From NCBI GenBank assembly GCA_964581885.1, contig CAZOPS010000006.1, forward strand, positions 1-27,924: a stretch of DNA of 27,924 nucleotides, given 5' to 3'. Position numbers and translations under genes: made by a program. The notes under the pieces were generated by a model that saw nothing but the letters and a program-made list of their open reading frames with translations, made no database searches and had not been told where the DNA came from. Below, piece by piece: positions 1-6,371 of this stretch; position 1 is the first letter of the stretch, and each line of letters opens with the position of its first letter. This DNA comes from JAYEID01 sp964581885 (GTDB lineage Bacteria; Patescibacteriota; WWE3; JAUXAW01; JAYEID01).

Positions 1-60
1 CAATTGGGGATTGGGAATTGGTGCTTAATTAGTGTAATTAGAAATTAGTAATTAGAAATT
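1..60. repeat. short A/T-rich repeats upstream of rplV
   Basis: Degenerate short repeats: variants of AATTGG at the left edge (caattgg, ggattgg, gaattgg), then two copies of a taattagaaat motif. They resemble the aattact heptamers before gltX and the block before rplN. The upstream gene (rpsS would be expected) lies outside the window. Confidence 0.5.
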
Positions 61-68
61 TTTAAAAG

Positions 69-407
69 ATGGTTACTTATGCTCGAAGTAAAAATTTACC
101 AATATCTCCGCAAAAAATGGGATTAGTTTTAGATTTGATTCGGGAAAAGGATGTTTCGGAAGCACGAAAAATACTAAAGTTTTCTACAAAAAAGGCAGCT
201 CGTCTTGCCCAGGAAACTTTAAATTCCGCAGTGGCGAATGCCAGGCACAACGAGGGTTTAAAGGAAGATGAGTTGAAGGTAGTAGAAGCTCGGGCAGATA
301 AGGCACCTACTTTGAAAAGGATTCGTCCTCGAGCTAGAGGTCGAGCAGATAGAATTTTGAAAAGAAGAACACATCTTACTATTGGGGTAGCTATAGAGGA
401 AGAATAA
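69..407 (+). CDS. rplV: 50S ribosomal protein L22
   Basis: Large-subunit protein that binds 23S rRNA and whose long beta-hairpin lines the nascent peptide exit tunnel. The 112-residue product has the family length. It opens with the typical SPQK region (residues 12-15) and ends with the conserved block RIRPRARGRADRI (about residues 84-96) followed by KRRTHLTI, the tunnel-hairpin region. It is the first complete gene of the cluster, 46 bp before rpsC, the standard neighbour. The ATG at 69 is preceded by A/T-rich sequence (ttttaaaag) and no clear Shine-Dalgarno site, as for most genes of this cluster. Identification is firm. Confidence 0.97.
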   Translation: MVTYARSKNLPISPQKMGLVLDLIREKDVSEARKILKFSTKKAARLAQETLNSAVANARHNEGLKEDELKVVEARADKAPTLKRIRPRARGRADRILKRRTHLTIGVAIEEE

Positions 408-453
408 GCGCGGATATTTAGATCTGCGTTAATTCCGCAAAACCAATTTAATT

Positions 454-1086
454 ATGGGTCAAAAAACACATCCAACAGGATTTAGATTAGGAACAACTTC
501 AGATTGGAAATCACAATGGTTCGAGGAGGACCCAGAGGCCTATGCAGAGAAAGTTTTGGAAGATAGGAAAATCCGTGAGTTTATTCGGGAGAATGTAGGG
601 AGGGCAGGTGTTAGCGAAATAAGAATTGAGAGATCTCTGGATGATATTAAAGTAACCATTAGGGTTGCCCGACCAGGTATGGTAATTGGCCGAGGTGGTT
701 CTAGAATTGAACTTTTGCGAGATGGTTTAGAAGATATTTGTGGCAAGAAGCCGGAAATTTCGGTAGAGGAAGTAAAGGCTCCTGCCCTTTCGGCTGCCTT
801 AATTGCTGAGAATGCAGCTCGGCAGATTGAGCGGCGCCGGTCTCCAATGGGAGTTATAAGTTCACAGGCTAGCAAAGCTACTTATAAGGGAGCAAAGGGA
901 GTAAAGATTCAAGTGCGGGGTAGGTTGTATGGTAGCCAATATGCGCGGAAGGCTGAAGTAACAGAGGGCTCTGTTCCTTTGCAAACAATTCGTGCAAAGA
1001 TTGATTATGCTTTTGATGAGGCTAAGACTAAGTATGGCACTATTGGGGTTAAAGTGTGGGTTTATTTGGGTGAAGAGGAAATATGA
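454..1086 (+). CDS. rpsC: 30S ribosomal protein S3
   Basis: Small-subunit protein at the mRNA entry channel. The 210-residue product starts MGQKTHPTGFRLG, the family signature. It carries a type-II KH domain with the RNA-binding loop VIGRGGSRIE (about residues 77-86) and the C-terminal domain with GVKIQVRGRL and RKAEVTEGSVPLQTIRA. Length is normal. It stops with TGA, evidence that TGA is not recoded here. Instead of the usual immediate rplP, a 466-bp non-coding, strongly folded gap follows. No SD; the start context is aatttaattATG. Confidence 0.98.
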   Translation: MGQKTHPTGFRLGTTSDWKSQWFEEDPEAYAEKVLEDRKIREFIRENVGRAGVSEIRIERSLDDIKVTIRVARPGMVIGRGGSRIELLRDGLEDICGKKPEISVEEVKAPALSAALIAENAARQIERRRSPMGVISSQASKATYKGAKGVKIQVRGRLYGSQYARKAEVTEGSVPLQTIRAKIDYAFDEAKTKYGTIGVKVWVYLGEEEI

Positions 1087-1090
1087 GAGA

Positions 1091-1257
1091 GGCCTTTTGT
1101 GGCCCCACGCCTGCCGAAATCGTTCGCGGTCATTTAGGGTTAAATTGAAAGGGAGGCGAAAATGCTCACTCAGAGATCGAAAGCCTTTTTAGATATGAGG
1201 GTAAATTGCTACGGCTTTCGATCTATGTTTTGGACAGGCGCGAGCCCCAAAAGGTCC
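1091..1257 (+). ncRNA. structured RNA domain 1 in the rpsC-rplP gap (unidentified)
   Basis: Long-range complementarity closes this segment. GGCCTTTTG (1091-1099) pairs with the 3' arm at 1248-1257 with one bulged U, and CGCCTG (1108-1113) pairs with CAGGCG (1235-1240), extended by CC/GG. Inside, AGATCGAAAGCC (1174-1185) is perfectly complementary to GGCTTTCGATCT (1213-1224), 12 bp with a 27-nt loop. No convincing ORF explains it. It begins 4 nt after the rpsC stop. It matches no RNA family I recognise (no RNase P, tmRNA, SRP RNA or group I/II intron core seen). A miniature transposon-like element with imperfect terminal inverted repeats is the main alternative. Confidence 0.5.
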
Positions 1258-1309
1258 TTGGCTTGTTCTGGTTTCGAATTTAAGAAGAGATCTAAGTAAG
1301 CTGTGTCGT

Positions 1310-1446
1310 GGGTACGCATTTTCAGGAGCCGCACGCTTGTTTAAAGACTTTTGTGACTGCGTGCTTAGAGAAAAATTTGCTTTTAGTTAGTGTTAATTAA
1401 TATAATATCGTGGGCAAATTTTTCTATGCTCCTGAAAACGGTACCC
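1310..1446 (+). ncRNA. structured RNA domain 2: three-way junction in the rpsC-rplP gap
   Basis: An outer stem is formed by GGGTAC (1310-1315) with GTACCC (1441-1446) and TTTTCAGGAGC (1319-1329) with GCTCCTGAAAA (1428-1438), 17 bp with a small internal loop. It encloses two perfect hairpins: GCACGC (1331-1336) with GCGTGC (1359-1364), and AGAAAAATTTGC (1369-1380) with GCAAATTTTTCT (1414-1425). Only 1, 4 and 2 nt separate the three stems, a compact three-way junction. It ends about 100 bp before rplP, so it could be an mRNA leader element or a processed RNA. Function unknown. Confidence 0.5.
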
Positions 1447-1492
1447 TCGCCACATCTTATGTTTGTAATTTGGGCTTTGACATTTGTTTGTT

Positions 1493-1548
1493 ATTTAAAA
1501 TTTAAAATTGGTAATTTAAAATTTAAAATTGGTAATTTAAAATTTTTT
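1493..1548. repeat. 21-bp tandem repeat before rplP
   Basis: Two exact copies of a 21-bp A/T-rich unit (1493-1513 and 1514-1534, starting atttaaaatttaaaattgg) plus a partial third copy ending in a T run. The start codon of rplP lies 4 bp beyond. A similar aaatttaaaatt tract lies inside gltX near 27324-27358. Confidence 0.85.
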
Positions 1549-1552
1549 AACT

Positions 1553-1972
1553 ATGCTTTATCCAAAAAAGAGAAAATATAGAAGAGAATTTAGAGGAACG
1601 CTTAAAGGTGTGGCCCAAAGGGGCACAACCCTAGCTTTTGGTGATTACGGAATAAAAGCACTTGGTAATGGTTGGATTACTATGCGGCAAATTGAGGCAG
1701 CACGCCGAGCAGTAGTTCATTCCACTAAAAGGAGTGGGAAGATGTGGATAAGGATTTTTCCTGATAAGCCTGTTACAGCCAGGCCTGCTGGTATGAGAAT
1801 GGGTCGTGGTAAGGGACCGGTTGATCATTATGTAGCACCGGTAAAAGCAGGAAGAATCTTGTTTGAGTTGGGAGGCTTGGATGAGGAGACTGCTCGGGAA
1901 GCTTTGCGGCGAGCTGCTAATAAACTTCCTATTAAAACAGAGATAGTTACCCAACAGGATTTTATAGTTTAA
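1553..1972 (+). CDS. rplP: 50S ribosomal protein L16
   Basis: Large-subunit protein near the A-site tRNA elbow and peptidyl-transferase centre. The 139-residue product matches family length. It starts MLYPKKRKYRREFRG (family pattern MLMPKRTKYRK...) and contains IEAARRAVVHSTKRSGKMWIRIFP, then the GRGKGPVDHYVAPVKAGRILFEL block (about residues 82-104), the L16 hallmark. It starts immediately after a 21-bp A/T tandem repeat, with no SD, and is followed 12 bp later by rpmC. Its separation from rpsC by a structured gap suggests separate control or processing. Confidence 0.97.
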   Translation: MLYPKKRKYRREFRGTLKGVAQRGTTLAFGDYGIKALGNGWITMRQIEAARRAVVHSTKRSGKMWIRIFPDKPVTARPAGMRMGRGKGPVDHYVAPVKAGRILFELGGLDEETAREALRRAANKLPIKTEIVTQQDFIV

Positions 1973-1984
1973 ATTTTAATTATA

Positions 1985-2191
1985 ATGAGCACAACACAAG
2001 AATTACGACAAGAGGGCAAGGAAAGTTTGGAAAAAAAGTTGGACGATTTGCAAAAAGAGCTAGCTAATTTACGGATGGAGCATCGAACTGAGGGCCTAGT
2101 AGATACTAGTGTTTTAGGTAAGAAGAAGAGGGAGATAGCAACGATAAAAACAGTGTTGAGAGAGAAAGAAATTTTAGAGCAAATGGAGTGA
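1985..2191 (+). CDS. rpmC: 50S ribosomal protein L29
   Basis: Short helical protein near the exit tunnel, where it helps form the docking site for SRP and trigger factor. The 68-residue product has the two-helix pattern LQKELANLRMEHRTEGLVDTS, then KKKREIATIKTVL, the conserved second-helix motif. It follows rplP by 12 bp. The next gene is rplN, not rpsQ, which is the unusual local order. Confidence 0.93.
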   Translation: MSTTQELRQEGKESLEKKLDDLQKELANLRMEHRTEGLVDTSVLGKKKREIATIKTVLREKEILEQME

Positions 2192-2229
2192 GTTTGGAGT
2201 GTTTACTAGTTACTAATTACTAAATTATT

Positions 2230-2595
2230 ATGTTGCAGCCCGGATCTATTCTAAAAGTAGCTGACAATTCTGGAGCAAGGGAATTGAAAGTTATTACTGT
2301 CATTGGTTCTAAAAACTGGGCAGGGGTTGGAGATGTGGTTTCTGGTTCTGTACAGGGGGTTACTTCGGGGGAAAGTGACGTGGATGATCATTCAGTTGTA
2401 CGTGCAGTAGTAGTTCGCACAAAAAAAGAGAAAGGGCGGGATGACGGTTCTTACATTCGCTTTGATGACAATGCTTGTGTCATTTTGGATAAGCGTGAGC
2501 ACCTTTTGGGAACTCGAGTTTTTGGTCCGGTTGCGAGGGAAGTTCGGCGTGCTGATTTTGTAGACGTTGCGTCTAAGGCGCCAGAAGTTGTTTAG
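2230..2595 (+). CDS. rplN: 50S ribosomal protein L14
   Basis: Large-subunit protein at the subunit interface. It starts MLQPGSILKVADNSGARELKVI, the L14 signature (usual MIQ.ES.L.VADNSGA), and has VVVRTKKEKGRDDGSYIRFDDNACVILD and GTRVFGPVAREVR (about residues 95-107). Length 121 residues is normal. The order rpmC-rplN-rpsQ-rplX exchanges this gene with rpsQ relative to the common bacterial order. A short A/T-rich repeat (ttactagttactaattacta) fills the 38 bp before it. No SD. Confidence 0.97.
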   Translation: MLQPGSILKVADNSGARELKVITVIGSKNWAGVGDVVSGSVQGVTSGESDVDDHSVVRAVVVRTKKEKGRDDGSYIRFDDNACVILDKREHLLGTRVFGPVAREVRRADFVDVASKAPEVV

Positions 2596-2619
2596 TTTGT
2601 GGTTAAAAAATTTTTAAGT

Positions 2620-2859
2620 ATGCCAAAAAAAGTTTTAGAAGGAAAAGTTGTTTCTGACAAAATGGATAAGACTGTAGTGGTTGAGGTTATGCGGACCTTT
2701 CACCATTCGCGTTATAAGAAGCGGGTTAAGAAACATAACAAGTATAAAGCTCACGATGAATTGGGAGCTAAAATTGACGATATTGTAAAAATAGAAGAAT
2801 GCCGGCCTATTAGTAAAGACAAGCATTTTAAAGTAACAGAAATTCTTGTTGAATCTTAA
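2620..2859 (+). CDS. rpsQ: 30S ribosomal protein S17
   Basis: Primary 16S rRNA-binding OB-fold protein. From the ATG at 2620 the product is 79 residues: MPKKVLEGKVVSDKMDKT, then VVVEVMRTFHHSRYKKRVKK and HDELGAKIDDIVKIEECRPISKDKHFKV, matching the family line by line. An in-frame GTG at 2599 would add seven residues not typical of S17, so the ATG is preferred. It lies 24 bp after rplN and 16 bp before rplX. Confidence 0.96.
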   Translation: MPKKVLEGKVVSDKMDKTVVVEVMRTFHHSRYKKRVKKHNKYKAHDELGAKIDDIVKIEECRPISKDKHFKVTEILVES

Positions 2860-2875
2860 AACTTACGAAAACATT

Positions 2876-3184
2876 ATGAAATTACATTCTGGTGATAAAG
2901 TAAAAATAATTTCTGGTAAGGACCGGGGCAAGACAGCTACTGTGGAGAAGGTCTATCCCAAAAAGAACAAAGCCTTGGTACCGGGCATAAATATTGTAAA
3001 AAAGCATGTGCCACCTACGGAAGAAACCCCAGAAGGGGGTTATATTGAGAAGTCTTTACCAATTGATGTTTCCAATGTTATGGTGATTTGTTCTGAGTGT
3101 AATGAACCCACGAGAATTGGTTTTACTTTTGAGGGTGGTAGGAAATTGCGCAAGTGTAAGAAGTGCGGTTCTGTAATGGAGTAA
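2876..3184 (+). CDS. rplX: 50S ribosomal protein L24
   Basis: Assembly-initiator protein of the large subunit. The ATG at 2876 gives 102 residues: MKLHSGDKVKIISGKDRGKTATVEKV, the KOW motif, then GINIVKKHVPP. The C-terminal half has two CxxC pairs (CSEC and CKKC, about residues 77-99), a zinc-ribbon-like tail seen in many bacterial L24 proteins. An upstream in-frame TTG at 2846 overlaps rpsQ and adds non-conserved residues, so it was not used. Confidence 0.96.
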   Translation: MKLHSGDKVKIISGKDRGKTATVEKVYPKKNKALVPGINIVKKHVPPTEETPEGGYIEKSLPIDVSNVMVICSECNEPTRIGFTFEGGRKLRKCKKCGSVME

Positions 3185-3194
3185 ATTTTTAATT

Positions 3195-3746
3195 ATGAAT
3201 CTTGAGGAACGTTTTAAAAAAGAAATAGTTCCGGATTTGCAAGAGAAGTTAGGAGTATCAAATGCTCTGGCTGTGCCACGGCCAGAAAAAATTGTGGTTA
3301 ATATGGGTATTGGAGCTGCAAAAGATGATGAAGATTTGCTGGAAGAAGCAAAGAGGGAACTAACCCACATTACAGGACAAACTCCTAATATTAGGCGAGC
3401 GAAATATTCTGAGGCTGGTTGGGGCATTACTAAAGGTGACCCTATTGGACTTGCGGTTACTTTGCGAGGTTCAAGAATGTGGTCCTTTTTGGATAAGGTT
3501 GTGAAAGCAGCCTTACCGCGAGTGCGGGATTTTCAAGGGGTGAAGAGAGACGCTTTTGATGGACACGGTAACTATTCTTTAGGTTTTAGAGATCATACTG
3601 TTTTCCCAGAGATGGATGCAGATGAGGTGGATAGGTCTAAAGGTATGCAGGTTACGATAGTTACTAGCACGGAGAATGACGGGGAGGGATATGCTTTACT
3701 TAAAGCATTGGGCTTCCCTTTTCAGAAAGACGAAGAAAGGGATTAG
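3195..3746 (+). CDS. rplE: 50S ribosomal protein L5
   Basis: 5S rRNA-binding protein of the central protuberance. The 183-residue product shows the family path: LGVSNALAVPRPEKIVVNMGIG (about residues 18-39), ITGQTPNIRRAKYSEAGWGITKGDPIGLAVTLRG, RDFQGVKRDAFDGHGNYSLGFRDHTVFPEM, and a C-terminal TSTENDGEGYALLKALGFPF. It starts 10 bp after rplX in an A/T-rich context (aatttttaattATG) without SD. Confidence 0.97.
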   Translation: MNLEERFKKEIVPDLQEKLGVSNALAVPRPEKIVVNMGIGAAKDDEDLLEEAKRELTHITGQTPNIRRAKYSEAGWGITKGDPIGLAVTLRGSRMWSFLDKVVKAALPRVRDFQGVKRDAFDGHGNYSLGFRDHTVFPEMDADEVDRSKGMQVTIVTSTENDGEGYALLKALGFPFQKDEERD

Positions 3747-3803
3747 ATCAGATTCCGTACCGGTGTGAATCGGCAATTATCAGTGTGAATCAGTGGTATT
3801 ACC
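3747..3803. repeat. dispersed GTGAATC/ATCAG repeat between rplE and rpsN
   Basis: Two gtgaatc(g/a) units separated by an atcagt word (gtgtgaatcgg ... atcagtgtgaatcagtg). Closely related words recur at 7672-7710 before ybaB and at about 10257 before rpmJ. It looks like a degenerate dispersed short repeat and carries no ORF. Confidence 0.5.
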
Positions 3804-3989
3804 ATGGCTAGAAAAGCATTAGAAGAAAAACAAAGAAAAGAAAAGAAATATGATACGCGTGAATACACGCGCTGTAAGCTTTGTGGGCGAGCGCGCGGTT
3901 ATATGCGTGATTTTGGCATGTGTCGGATTTGTTTTAGGGAGTTGGCGCTGAAGGGCGAATTACCCGGTGTGAAGAAAGCCAGCTGGTAG
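3804..3989 (+). CDS. rpsN: 30S ribosomal protein S14 (zinc-binding short type)
   Basis: Small-subunit head protein. The 61-residue product is the short type with a zinc knuckle formed by CKLC (about residues 24-27) and CRIC (about 40-43), and with the signature YTRCKLCGRARGYMRDFGMCRICFREL. The C-terminal KGELPGVKKASW is the family ending. It starts in ccATGGC after a small dispersed repeat and is followed 8 bp later by rpsH. Confidence 0.97.
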   Translation: MARKALEEKQRKEKKYDTREYTRCKLCGRARGYMRDFGMCRICFRELALKGELPGVKKASW

Positions 3990-3997
3990 AAATAAAA

Positions 3998-4390
3998 ATG
4001 GATACTATAGGAAATATGTTGGCAAAAATTAAAAATGCGCAGGCGGTAAGGAAACCAAAAGTAGAGCTTTCTTATTCGCGAAATCGAGAAGCAATTGCCA
4101 AGGTTTTGGAGGATCATGGCTATCTTTCTGATGTTCGAGTGTATAAGCCGAAGGGAAAAAGTTTTAAAATGCTTTCGCTGGATTTGAGATATATTGGTGG
4201 GAAGCCGTTTATTTCTCAAGTACGGAAAATCTCTAAGCCTGGGCAGAGAATATACTCTTCAGCAGAAAAATTGCCCCAAGCTCTAGGTGGTAAAGGTTTG
4301 GTAGTGGTATCTACACCGCAGGGTGTTATGAGTGGTAAAGAAGCAAAAAAGAGGAATTTAGGGGGGGAAGTTATTTGCGAAATTTGGTAG
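3998..4390 (+). CDS. rpsH: 30S ribosomal protein S8
   Basis: 16S rRNA-binding protein; in Escherichia coli the translational repressor of the spc operon. The 130-residue product starts MDTIGNMLAKIKNAQAVRKPKVELSYSR and ends with GLVVVSTPQGVMSGKEAKKRNLGGEVICEIW, the conserved C-terminal rRNA-binding block (usual STS.G.M....A....GGE..C.VW). Length is normal. It is followed by a 114-bp gap with an inverted repeat and a hairpin array before rplF. Confidence 0.97.
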   Translation: MDTIGNMLAKIKNAQAVRKPKVELSYSRNREAIAKVLEDHGYLSDVRVYKPKGKSFKMLSLDLRYIGGKPFISQVRKISKPGQRIYSSAEKLPQALGGKGLVVVSTPQGVMSGKEAKKRNLGGEVICEIW

Positions 4391-4409
4391 AGGGCGATGG
4401 TAATACGGT

Positions 4410-4430
4410 AGTAATACAAATTGTATTACT
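4410..4430. other. inverted repeat after rpsH
   Basis: AGTAATACAA and TTGTATTACT are perfect 10-bp inverted arms around a single A. The loop is too short to fold perfectly as RNA, so it would open to about 8 bp. A partial T run (gttgtttt) follows, so a weak intra-operon terminator is possible. Confidence 0.5.
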
Positions 4431-4433
4431 GTT

Positions 4434-4503
4434 GTTTTACGCGATTCTGATCGCAGTTTAACGCAGTTTCTGAACTGCAAGTTACGCGCTGGAGGCGCAT
4501 TAT
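4434..4503. repeat. array of three small hairpins with a constant linker
   Basis: Three consecutive hairpins have different stems: GCGAT-tctg-ATCGC (4441-4454), GCAGTT-tctg-AACTGC (4463-4478) and GCGC-tggag-GCGC (4486-4498). Each is preceded by a linker of the type ttttac, gtttaac or agttac. Similar linker-hairpin units occur at 8210-8308, 9760-9860 and 13371-13520. The rplF ATG lies 7 bp beyond the last stem. Confidence 0.65.
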
Positions 4504-4504
4504 T

Positions 4505-5062
4505 ATGTCACGAATAGGAATACAACCAATACAAATTCCAGAAAATGTGGATGTAGAGATTGAAAATGCGCAGGTGATAATTTCTGGTCCCAAGGGGAAG
4601 GTGTCTGTTCCTTTTCGGCCCGAAGTTGGGGTAAGGTTGGAGGGTGATCAGCTGATTGTGCAGCGAAAATCTCCTTCTCGTTTTGCTCGGGCTTTGCATG
4701 GAACTGTTAGGGCTAATCTCGCTAATGCAGTAGATGGAGTTCAGGAAATGCACGAGAAGGATCTTGTCATAGAGGGTTTAGGATACAGGGCAAGGAAGCA
4801 AGGAGATAAACTTATTTTGGAGGTTGGATTTTCCCACCCAGTTAGTTTTACTATTCCTGAAGACTTAGAAGTTGAGGTAGAAGGGAAGAGTGAAATATCA
4901 ATAAAGGGCGCGGATAAGGCTCAAGTTGGGAAGTTTGCAGCGGAGATACGTGCTGTGCGCCCCCCTGAACCTTATCAGGGAAGGGGAATTCGGTATAAGG
5001 GAGAAGAGGTTAAGAGGAAGCCGGGTAAGGCTGCTAAGATGGGCGAAGGTTTTGGTATGTAA
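4505..5062 (+). CDS. rplF: 50S ribosomal protein L6
   Basis: Large-subunit protein near the factor-binding stalk. The 185-residue product starts MSRIGIQPIQIPENVDVEI with ISGPKGKVSVPF and ends with the family signature RPPEPYQGRGIRYKGEEVKRKPGKAAK (about residues 151-177), the C-terminal L6 block. Two repeated L6 domains fit the length. It follows the hairpin array and precedes rplR by 20 bp. Confidence 0.97.
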   Translation: MSRIGIQPIQIPENVDVEIENAQVIISGPKGKVSVPFRPEVGVRLEGDQLIVQRKSPSRFARALHGTVRANLANAVDGVQEMHEKDLVIEGLGYRARKQGDKLILEVGFSHPVSFTIPEDLEVEVEGKSEISIKGADKAQVGKFAAEIRAVRPPEPYQGRGIRYKGEEVKRKPGKAAKMGEGFGM

Positions 5063-5082
5063 AATTTGGAACTATTATTACA

Positions 5083-5433
5083 ATGATTATTAGACGTTAT
5101 AAACACAATAGGGATAGGCGGAGGCAACGGATTCGCGGTAGGATTCAGGGAACATCGAAGAAACCGCGTCTATCGGTTTTTAAGTCGAACAAGCACATTT
5201 ACGCTCAATTGATAGATGACACGGTGGGTGAAACTCTTGTTGCCGCATCGGATTATGATTTGGAGGGCAGTGGTAAAAATAAGGTAACTGCTCGTGAAGT
5301 TGGACATGAATTGGCAAAAAAGGCTAAGAAGAAAGGGATTGAAGAAATTGTTTTTGACCGCAGCGGTTACCTCTACCACGGTCGGATAAAGGCCATAGCA
5401 GAAGGAGCGCGGGAAGGGGGCTTAAAGTTTTAA
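5083..5433 (+). CDS. rplR: 50S ribosomal protein L18
   Basis: 5S rRNA-binding protein of the central protuberance. The 116-residue product has RIRGRIQGTSKKPRLSVFKSNKHIYAQLIDD (about residues 18-48), then TLVAASD and the C-terminal FDRSGYLYHGRIKAIAEGAREGGLKF, the L18 ending (usual FDRGGY.YHGRV.ALA.AARE.GL.F). It starts at ATG 5083 (ttacaATG) without SD and lies 9 bp before rpsE. Confidence 0.97.
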   Translation: MIIRRYKHNRDRRRQRIRGRIQGTSKKPRLSVFKSNKHIYAQLIDDTVGETLVAASDYDLEGSGKNKVTAREVGHELAKKAKKKGIEEIVFDRSGYLYHGRIKAIAEGAREGGLKF

Positions 5434-5442
5434 CTTATTATT

Positions 5443-5919
5443 ATGGGAAAAAGAAACCAAGAAGAACAAAAAGAATTTGAAGAAAAAGTGATTGAGATTC
5501 GCCGGGTTTCCAAGAAAACAGAAGGCGGTAACCGGTTTAGGTTTACGGCTTTGGTTGCAGTTGGAGACCGTAAGGGCAGAGTAGGTATGGCTTTGGGAAA
5601 AGCTCCTGGTGTACGACCTGCCATTAACAAGGCTGCAGCTAAGGCAAAAGAGAATTTGCAGGAGGTGGAAATGGAGAATGGCACTATTCCTTTTGAAATT
5701 CGGGTAAAGGAAGGAGCTGCGGACATTTTGCTTCGCCCCGCACCTCCCGGAACCGGAATTTCGTTGGGTGGTGCTACGAGGACAATTGCGGAGTTGGCTG
5801 GAATTCAGGACATTACTGGAAAGATTTTGGGTACCCGGAATAAGTATTCTAACGCTTTAGCAATGTTCAGTGCTTTGGAAAGGATTAGAGAACTTTCTCG
5901 TAAATATGAAGCTAAATAA
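5443..5919 (+). CDS. rpsE: 30S ribosomal protein S5
   Basis: Small-subunit protein at the mRNA entry site, important for decoding fidelity. The 158-residue product contains KKTEGGNRFRFTALVAVGDRKGRVGMALGKAPGVRPAINKA (about residues 24-64), the double-stranded RNA-binding-like domain. The C-terminal domain has RPAPPGTGISLGGATRTIAELAGIQDITGKILGTRN. Its last 14 bp overlap the start of rplO. No rpmD (L30) is present between the two, as is usual in Patescibacteria. Confidence 0.97.
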   Translation: MGKRNQEEQKEFEEKVIEIRRVSKKTEGGNRFRFTALVAVGDRKGRVGMALGKAPGVRPAINKAAAKAKENLQEVEMENGTIPFEIRVKEGAADILLRPAPPGTGISLGGATRTIAELAGIQDITGKILGTRNKYSNALAMFSALERIRELSRKYEAK

Positions 5920-6319
5920 GCTACCCAAAATTGAAAGAAAGAAGAAAAAACGCGTCGGTCGTGGTTACGGTAGTGGCAGAGGTGGTCATACTACTGGTCG
6001 TGGTCAAAAAGGTCAGAAAGCCCGTTCGGGGGGAAAAGCAAAAAAGCCGCGGGACTATGGCAAGAAAAGGGGTTTTGAACCCCCCAACAGGAAAGAACCC
6101 GCTACTTTAAATGTTTATAGACTGAACGTGTTTTCGGACGGAGCTGTTGTTGATCCTGATGCATTGGTTGAAAAGGGCTTATTGGAGAAGGTTCCAAGAG
6201 ATGGAATAAAAATATTGGGTAAGGGTCAGTTGGAAAGAAGTTTAACAATTGAAGGTGTGGGTGTGTCAAAAAGAGCAAGGGAAAAAATAGAAGCTGCGGG
6301 GGGAGAAGTAAAGAGCTAG
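5906..6319 (+). CDS. rplO: 50S ribosomal protein L15
   Basis: Late-assembly large-subunit protein. Starting at the ATG at 5906 inside the end of rpsE gives MKLNKLPKIERKKKKRVGRG, then GSGRGGHTTGRGQKGQKARSGG (about residues 22-43), the glycine/arginine-rich L15 signature. The C-terminal half has the IKILGKGQLERSLTIEGVGVSKRAREKIEAAGG type motif. The 137-residue length is near normal. The 14-bp overlap suggests translational coupling to rpsE. An in-frame TTG at 5870 would add non-homologous residues and was rejected. Confidence 0.96.
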   Translation: MKLNKLPKIERKKKKRVGRGYGSGRGGHTTGRGQKGQKARSGGKAKKPRDYGKKRGFEPPNRKEPATLNVYRLNVFSDGAVVDPDALVEKGLLEKVPRDGIKILGKGQLERSLTIEGVGVSKRAREKIEAAGGEVKS

Positions 6320-6371
6320 TTATAGAGGGCATTACTTGGCTTAGTTTGTAAATGCATTATTTAAGGATTAA

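Noticed and set aside
540..875. Long antisense frame within rpsC
   Set aside because: Shadow of a firmly identified gene; no start signal or homology. The same holds for other antisense frames in ribosomal genes, uppS, gltX and the transglycosylase gene.
992..1192. ORF spanning the end of rpsC and the structured gap
   Set aside because: Its second half runs through inverted-repeat arms and its start lies inside rpsC; the composition is not protein-like.
1087..1552. Group I or II intron, RNase P RNA, tmRNA or 4.5S RNA in the rpsC-rplP gap
   Set aside because: None of the conserved core words of these RNAs was found, and neither flanking gene is interrupted.
1390..1581. ORF across the 21-bp repeats before rplP
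   Set aside because: It encodes repeated LKFKIGN from the tandem repeat and overlaps the rplP start; no SD.
5906..5919. Missing rpmD (L30) as a local deletion
   Set aside because: rpsE and rplO overlap directly, and loss of L30 is general in Patescibacteria, so it is not a finding specific to this window.
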